Shown here: positions 7,811-9,379 of the stretch, piece after piece
Numbering within the stretch: position 1 is the first letter of the stretch
Layout of the letters: every line of letters begins with the position of its first letter
Source of the DNA: Caldifarciminota bacterium
GTDB lineage: Bacteria > Hydrothermota > Tepidihabitantia > B3-TA06
Assembly (NCBI GenBank): GCA_014729665.1
Contig: WJJO01000022.1
Coordinates: forward strand, 1-9,379
Length of the DNA stretch: 9,379 nucleotides
Reading direction: 5' to 3'
Translations under genes and position numbers: made by a program
Notes under the pieces: model-generated
Told to the model about the DNA's origin: nothing
Seen by the model: the letters and a program-made list of their open reading frames with translations, nothing else
Database searches by the model: none

Positions 7811-7816
7811 ATTATA
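7811..7816 (-). promoter_or_regulatory. Possible internal promoter -10 box before the macroglobulin gene
   Basis: TATAAT on the minus strand, about 40 nt upstream of the macroglobulin start. No convincing -35 sits 16-18 nt upstream (about GAGTTT), and the spacer overlaps the hairpin at 7821-7847. It could be a weak secondary promoter raising macroglobulin output above that of DUF1175, or chance in an AT-rich patch. Confidence 0.3.
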
Positions 7817-7820
7817 TTCC

Positions 7821-7847
7821 CGGGTCGCGTGAAAAACTCACGACCCG
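7821..7847. repeat. Inverted repeat (hairpin) between the DUF1175 and macroglobulin genes
   Basis: CGGGTC-GC-GTGA, a 5-nt loop AAAAC, then TCAC-GACCCG: a 10-bp stem with a 2-nt bulge. No T-run follows on either strand, so it is not a standard rho-independent terminator. In a leftward transcript it would fold in the 112-nt space between the two genes. It could protect an mRNA end, modulate read-through, or act as a protein-binding palindrome. Confidence 0.55.
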
Positions 7848-7880
7848 CTGATGTCTCCCGGATAACGCCCCGGAAGAGAA

Positions 7881-8588
7881 TCAATCCAGTATCTTGAACC
7901 TGTAAAAACCCACGAAGGCCGGATTCCCGGCTTCTGGACGCCAGGTTTCATCGGGTAGAGACATAAGTGTCTCGAACTTAACCAATCTCATCTCACCTTC
8001 GTCCTTCACTTCGCTGTTATCCCTGGGGCCGGTATGATAGAGCAAGTAAGGCTCCCCCTGGAGTATTATAAAAACCATCACATGGGTCTCCCTGCCCTCG
8101 GGCGCAAAAAACAAGAGGTCTCCCGATTTCACACCATCCGATCTTTCTCGACCGATCTCTTCCATATGAAAACGCCGCAGATGCGGAACGTCTGCGAAGT
8201 TTGAAAACCTCCCCTTGCTGCAATCATCGACACTGTATGGACCGTCTGCAATCCGGAAGATATCGGTACCTATTAAGGGAACATCAGGATAATGGAAGGC
8301 CTCAATCTCAGGGATACTGGCATCAAGGAGTTCTCCGAACCTAAGCCTCCATTCCTCATCGTGTTTTTTTAACGCTTCCCTGTAAGCGTAGCGAATCAAC
8401 CCGGCACAGTCTGTAATCTCATCCCGCTGATTGAGGTAACGGGACAAAGCTATAGTCGTGAACCAGCGCCTGAAGTTGCGCTGATCGGCATCCGATGTAA
8501 GTTCTGCGGCATCAGGAAAACCATCGGCATCGACGTCTCGAGCCTGGAGTCCCGACCCCGAAATTAACAGGAAAAGGAAGAAAGTCAT
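7881..8588 (-). CDS. DUF1175 (YfaT-like) secreted protein, NlpC/P60-like motifs
   Basis: A 235-residue exported protein that I recognise as DUF1175, the family of E. coli YfaT, which is encoded beside the macroglobulin yfaS. Residues 1-16 are a signal peptide (MTFFLFLLISGSGLQA). Residues 18-29 (DVDADGFPDAAE) match the EF-hand calcium loop at positions 1, 3, 5, 7, 9 and 12. Then come ITDCAGLIRYAYREA (about 58-72, Cys61), SGDLLFFAPEGRETHVMVFI (155-174, His169) and LLYHTG (182-187, His185). The order DC(S/A)GL(I/V)RY, (P/S)GDL(L/V)FF, HV resembles NlpC/P60 cysteine peptidases that cut peptidoglycan peptides. That activity is inference: the family has no function I can state with certainty. The ATG at 8588 has GAGG about 5 nt upstream. 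It is the first gene after a strong promoter, and its product probably acts with the macroglobulin in the periplasm. Confidence 0.88.
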   Translation of the reverse strand: MTFFLFLLISGSGLQARDVDADGFPDAAELTSDADQRNFRRWFTTIALSRYLNQRDEITDCAGLIRYAYREALKKHDEEWRLRFGELLDASIPEIEAFHYPDVPLIGTDIFRIADGPYSVDDCSKGRFSNFADVPHLRRFHMEEIGRERSDGVKSGDLLFFAPEGRETHVMVFIILQGEPYLLYHTGPRDNSEVKDEGEMRLVKFETLMSLPDETWRPEAGNPAFVGFYRFKILD

Positions 8589-8686
8589 CTTCTCCTCGTC
8601 TGATTTTGTTTACCCATACCGTAAATCCGACGTTCGGTAACGACCTTGGGTTGGCAGTACGAATCCTGTAATACTAACCGCAGGCT

Positions 8687-8715
8687 AGTATAGATAAGTG
8701 AAGCTCAATTGTCAA
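8687..8715 (-). promoter_or_regulatory. Sigma-70-type promoter of the operon
   Basis: On the minus strand TTGACA (8710-8715), a 17-nt spacer and TATACT (8687-8692): a perfect -35, optimal spacing and a five-of-six -10. Transcription should begin near 8680, leaving a leader of about 90 nt before the DUF1175 ATG. It is the only strong promoter seen in the window, so it probably drives all six downstream genes. Confidence 0.8.
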
Positions 8716-8744
8716 GGAAGGGAGCAGAATGCGTTTAGGATGCT

Positions 8745-8770
8745 TACCTCTCAGAGGTAGGTTTACCTAC
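8745..8770. repeat. Two overlapping palindromes upstream of the operon promoter
   Basis: TACCTC-TCA-GAGGTA (8745-8759) is a perfect 6-bp inverted repeat. GTAGGT-TT-ACCTAC (8757-8770) is another, sharing 8757-8759. They lie about 30-55 bp upstream of the -35, a usual place for an activator site. They could also be the weak 3' hairpin of the regulator transcript, but no T-run follows. The 8589-8819 gap holds no gene that I can see. Confidence 0.55.
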
Positions 8771-8819
8771 GTAATTTTCCCACGAGTCCGCATTGATTCC
8801 CCTCCGGTTATCAGGACCG

Positions 8820-9323
8820 TTACTTGCGTCTAACCTTCAACGCCTTAATCTTTCTGTGCAGATGCGTTCGGTCCAGGCCAAGACGCTTGGCGGCCGCGGC
8901 TACGTTCCAATCCTCCGCTTCGAGTATCCTTACTATATAATCCCGTTCGAACCTCTTCCTTGCCTGGGATAGAGGAAGGGCTTTATCTTCCTCCCATATA
9001 GAACCGTCCCCGTTTATCGATTCGGGAATAACTTTCGATTCAATAACTAACGCAGGATTCAGGGCAACTATCTTTTCAATTGTATTTCTCAGCTGGCGTA
9101 CGTTGCCCGGCCAGTTAAACTTCATCAGCTTATCCATGGCAGGTTTTTCCAATGTCTTTGAAGGCACCCCCATACTCAGGCACGCGGTTTCGAGGAAGTA
9201 TTCAACCAGCTCAGGGATGTCATCCTTGTGGACGCGCAGGGGAGGTACTTGTATGTCGATCACATTAAGGCGGTAGTACAGGTCTTCCCTGAAGCTCCCG
9301 TGTTTTATCGCGTTCTTAATCTC
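8820..9323 (-). pseudogene. C-terminal fragment of an NtrC-family sigma-54 activator
   Basis: The frame ending at 8820 encodes the end of the AAA+ domain of a sigma-54-dependent activator (KHGSFREDLYYRLNV, then the sensor II-type WPGNVRQLRN). A Fis-type helix-turn-helix follows (WNVAAAAKRLGLDRTHLHRK), which binds upstream activator sites. Family-like sequence begins at about EIKNAIKHGSF (codons up to 9323). Upstream the expected 'ATN' block is replaced by unrelated residues, and an in-frame TAG lies at 9351-9353. Walker A, Walker B and GAFTGA motifs and any receiver domain are absent from the window. The piece from the GTG at 9263 would be a DNA-binding remnant without ATPase activity. It is either a gene broken by insertion or deletion or an assembly junction at the contig end. 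It points towards the operon but ends 104 bp upstream of the operon promoter and is not part of that transcript. Confidence 0.8.
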
Positions 9324-9379
9324 TAGAGTCTTGTATAGTTTAGTATAGAACTAATAAGCATAATTTGGTTTCCTCATAA
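9324..9379. other. AT-rich terminal segment unrelated to the adjoining gene
   Basis: The last 56 bases are about 27% GC by my count, clearly below the adjoining coding sequence. They contain a direct repeat GTATAG-TTTA-GTATAG (9333-9348), an inverted TAGTT...AACTA (9336-9353) and, at the junction, the palindrome CTCTAGAG (9321-9328). No coding potential is seen. It could be the end of a mobile element, a deletion scar or an assembly artefact; it is too short to decide. Confidence 0.45.

Noticed and set aside
7821..7847. Rho-independent terminator between the DUF1175 and macroglobulin genes
   Set aside because: The hairpin is good but no T-run follows on either strand, so intrinsic termination is unlikely.
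8651..8670. Sigma-54 promoter (TTGGCA-like) near the operon start
   Set aside because: It is on the wrong strand for the operon and lacks the GC doublet and spacing of a -24/-12 element, so the neighbouring activator fragment is not evidence for sigma-54 control.
9261..9263. GTG 9263 as a genuine start of a complete small regulator
   Set aside because: It falls inside the conserved REDLYYRLNV block of the AAA+ domain, so it is an internal Val codon and not a natural start.
9319..9355. FLP recombination target or engineered cassette scar at the right end
   Set aside because: TCTCTAGA, GTATAG and GAACT recall FRT, but neither the 13-bp arms nor the 8-bp core is present in order. The resemblance looks like chance.
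1..9379. CRISPR arrays, tRNA or rRNA genes
   Set aside because: No regularly spaced repeats, cloverleaf-like sequence or rRNA-like conserved blocks were seen on either strand.

Overview
The window reads as one leftward (minus-strand) operon from a diderm, non-enteric bacterium of roughly balanced GC. It is probably a metagenomic or uncultured lineage. The reasons are that every gene is exported or envelope-directed, the main protein is a bacterial alpha-2-macroglobulin, and the gene upstream is an NtrC-type regulator. I cannot name the taxon. A candidate phylum of the WOR-3/Stahlbacteria or Fibrobacteres-Chlorobi-Bacteroidetes-neighbour kind is only a guess.

Layout, in the direction of transcription (right to left). 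At 9323-8820 is the C-terminal part of a sigma-54-dependent (NtrC-family) activator. Its upstream part is lost: conserved AAA+ sequence stops near 9320 and AT-rich sequence with an in-frame stop follows to the window end. The 8819-8589 gap holds two overlapping palindromes and a near-perfect sigma-70 promoter (TTGACA-17-TATACT). The operon follows: a DUF1175 (YfaT-like) secreted protein with an EF-hand loop and NlpC/P60-like motifs; a 112-nt gap with a hairpin and a TATAAT box; a 1,536-residue alpha-2-macroglobulin with an intact GCTEQ thioester motif; a minimal penicillin-binding transpeptidase; a SpoIID/LytB-domain protein; a small HExxH gluzincin-type peptidase (peptidase MA-like); and the start of a membrane-anchored protein resembling DUF3352, cut by the left window edge. 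The last five genes abut or overlap (0, 14, 10 and 3 bp), so they are almost certainly co-transcribed and translationally coupled.

How the genes may work together (inference): the macroglobulin would trap proteases that reach the periplasm. The transpeptidase, the SpoIID-type enzyme and the DUF1175 protein would remodel or repair peptidoglycan, and the metallopeptidase would process or clear protein. The set mixes parts of two Escherichia coli macroglobulin loci: DUF1175 belongs with yfaS/yfaT, while a penicillin-binding protein directly after the macroglobulin belongs with yfhM/pbpC. The SpoIID and MA-peptidase genes are extra. This composite locus is the most interesting content of the window.
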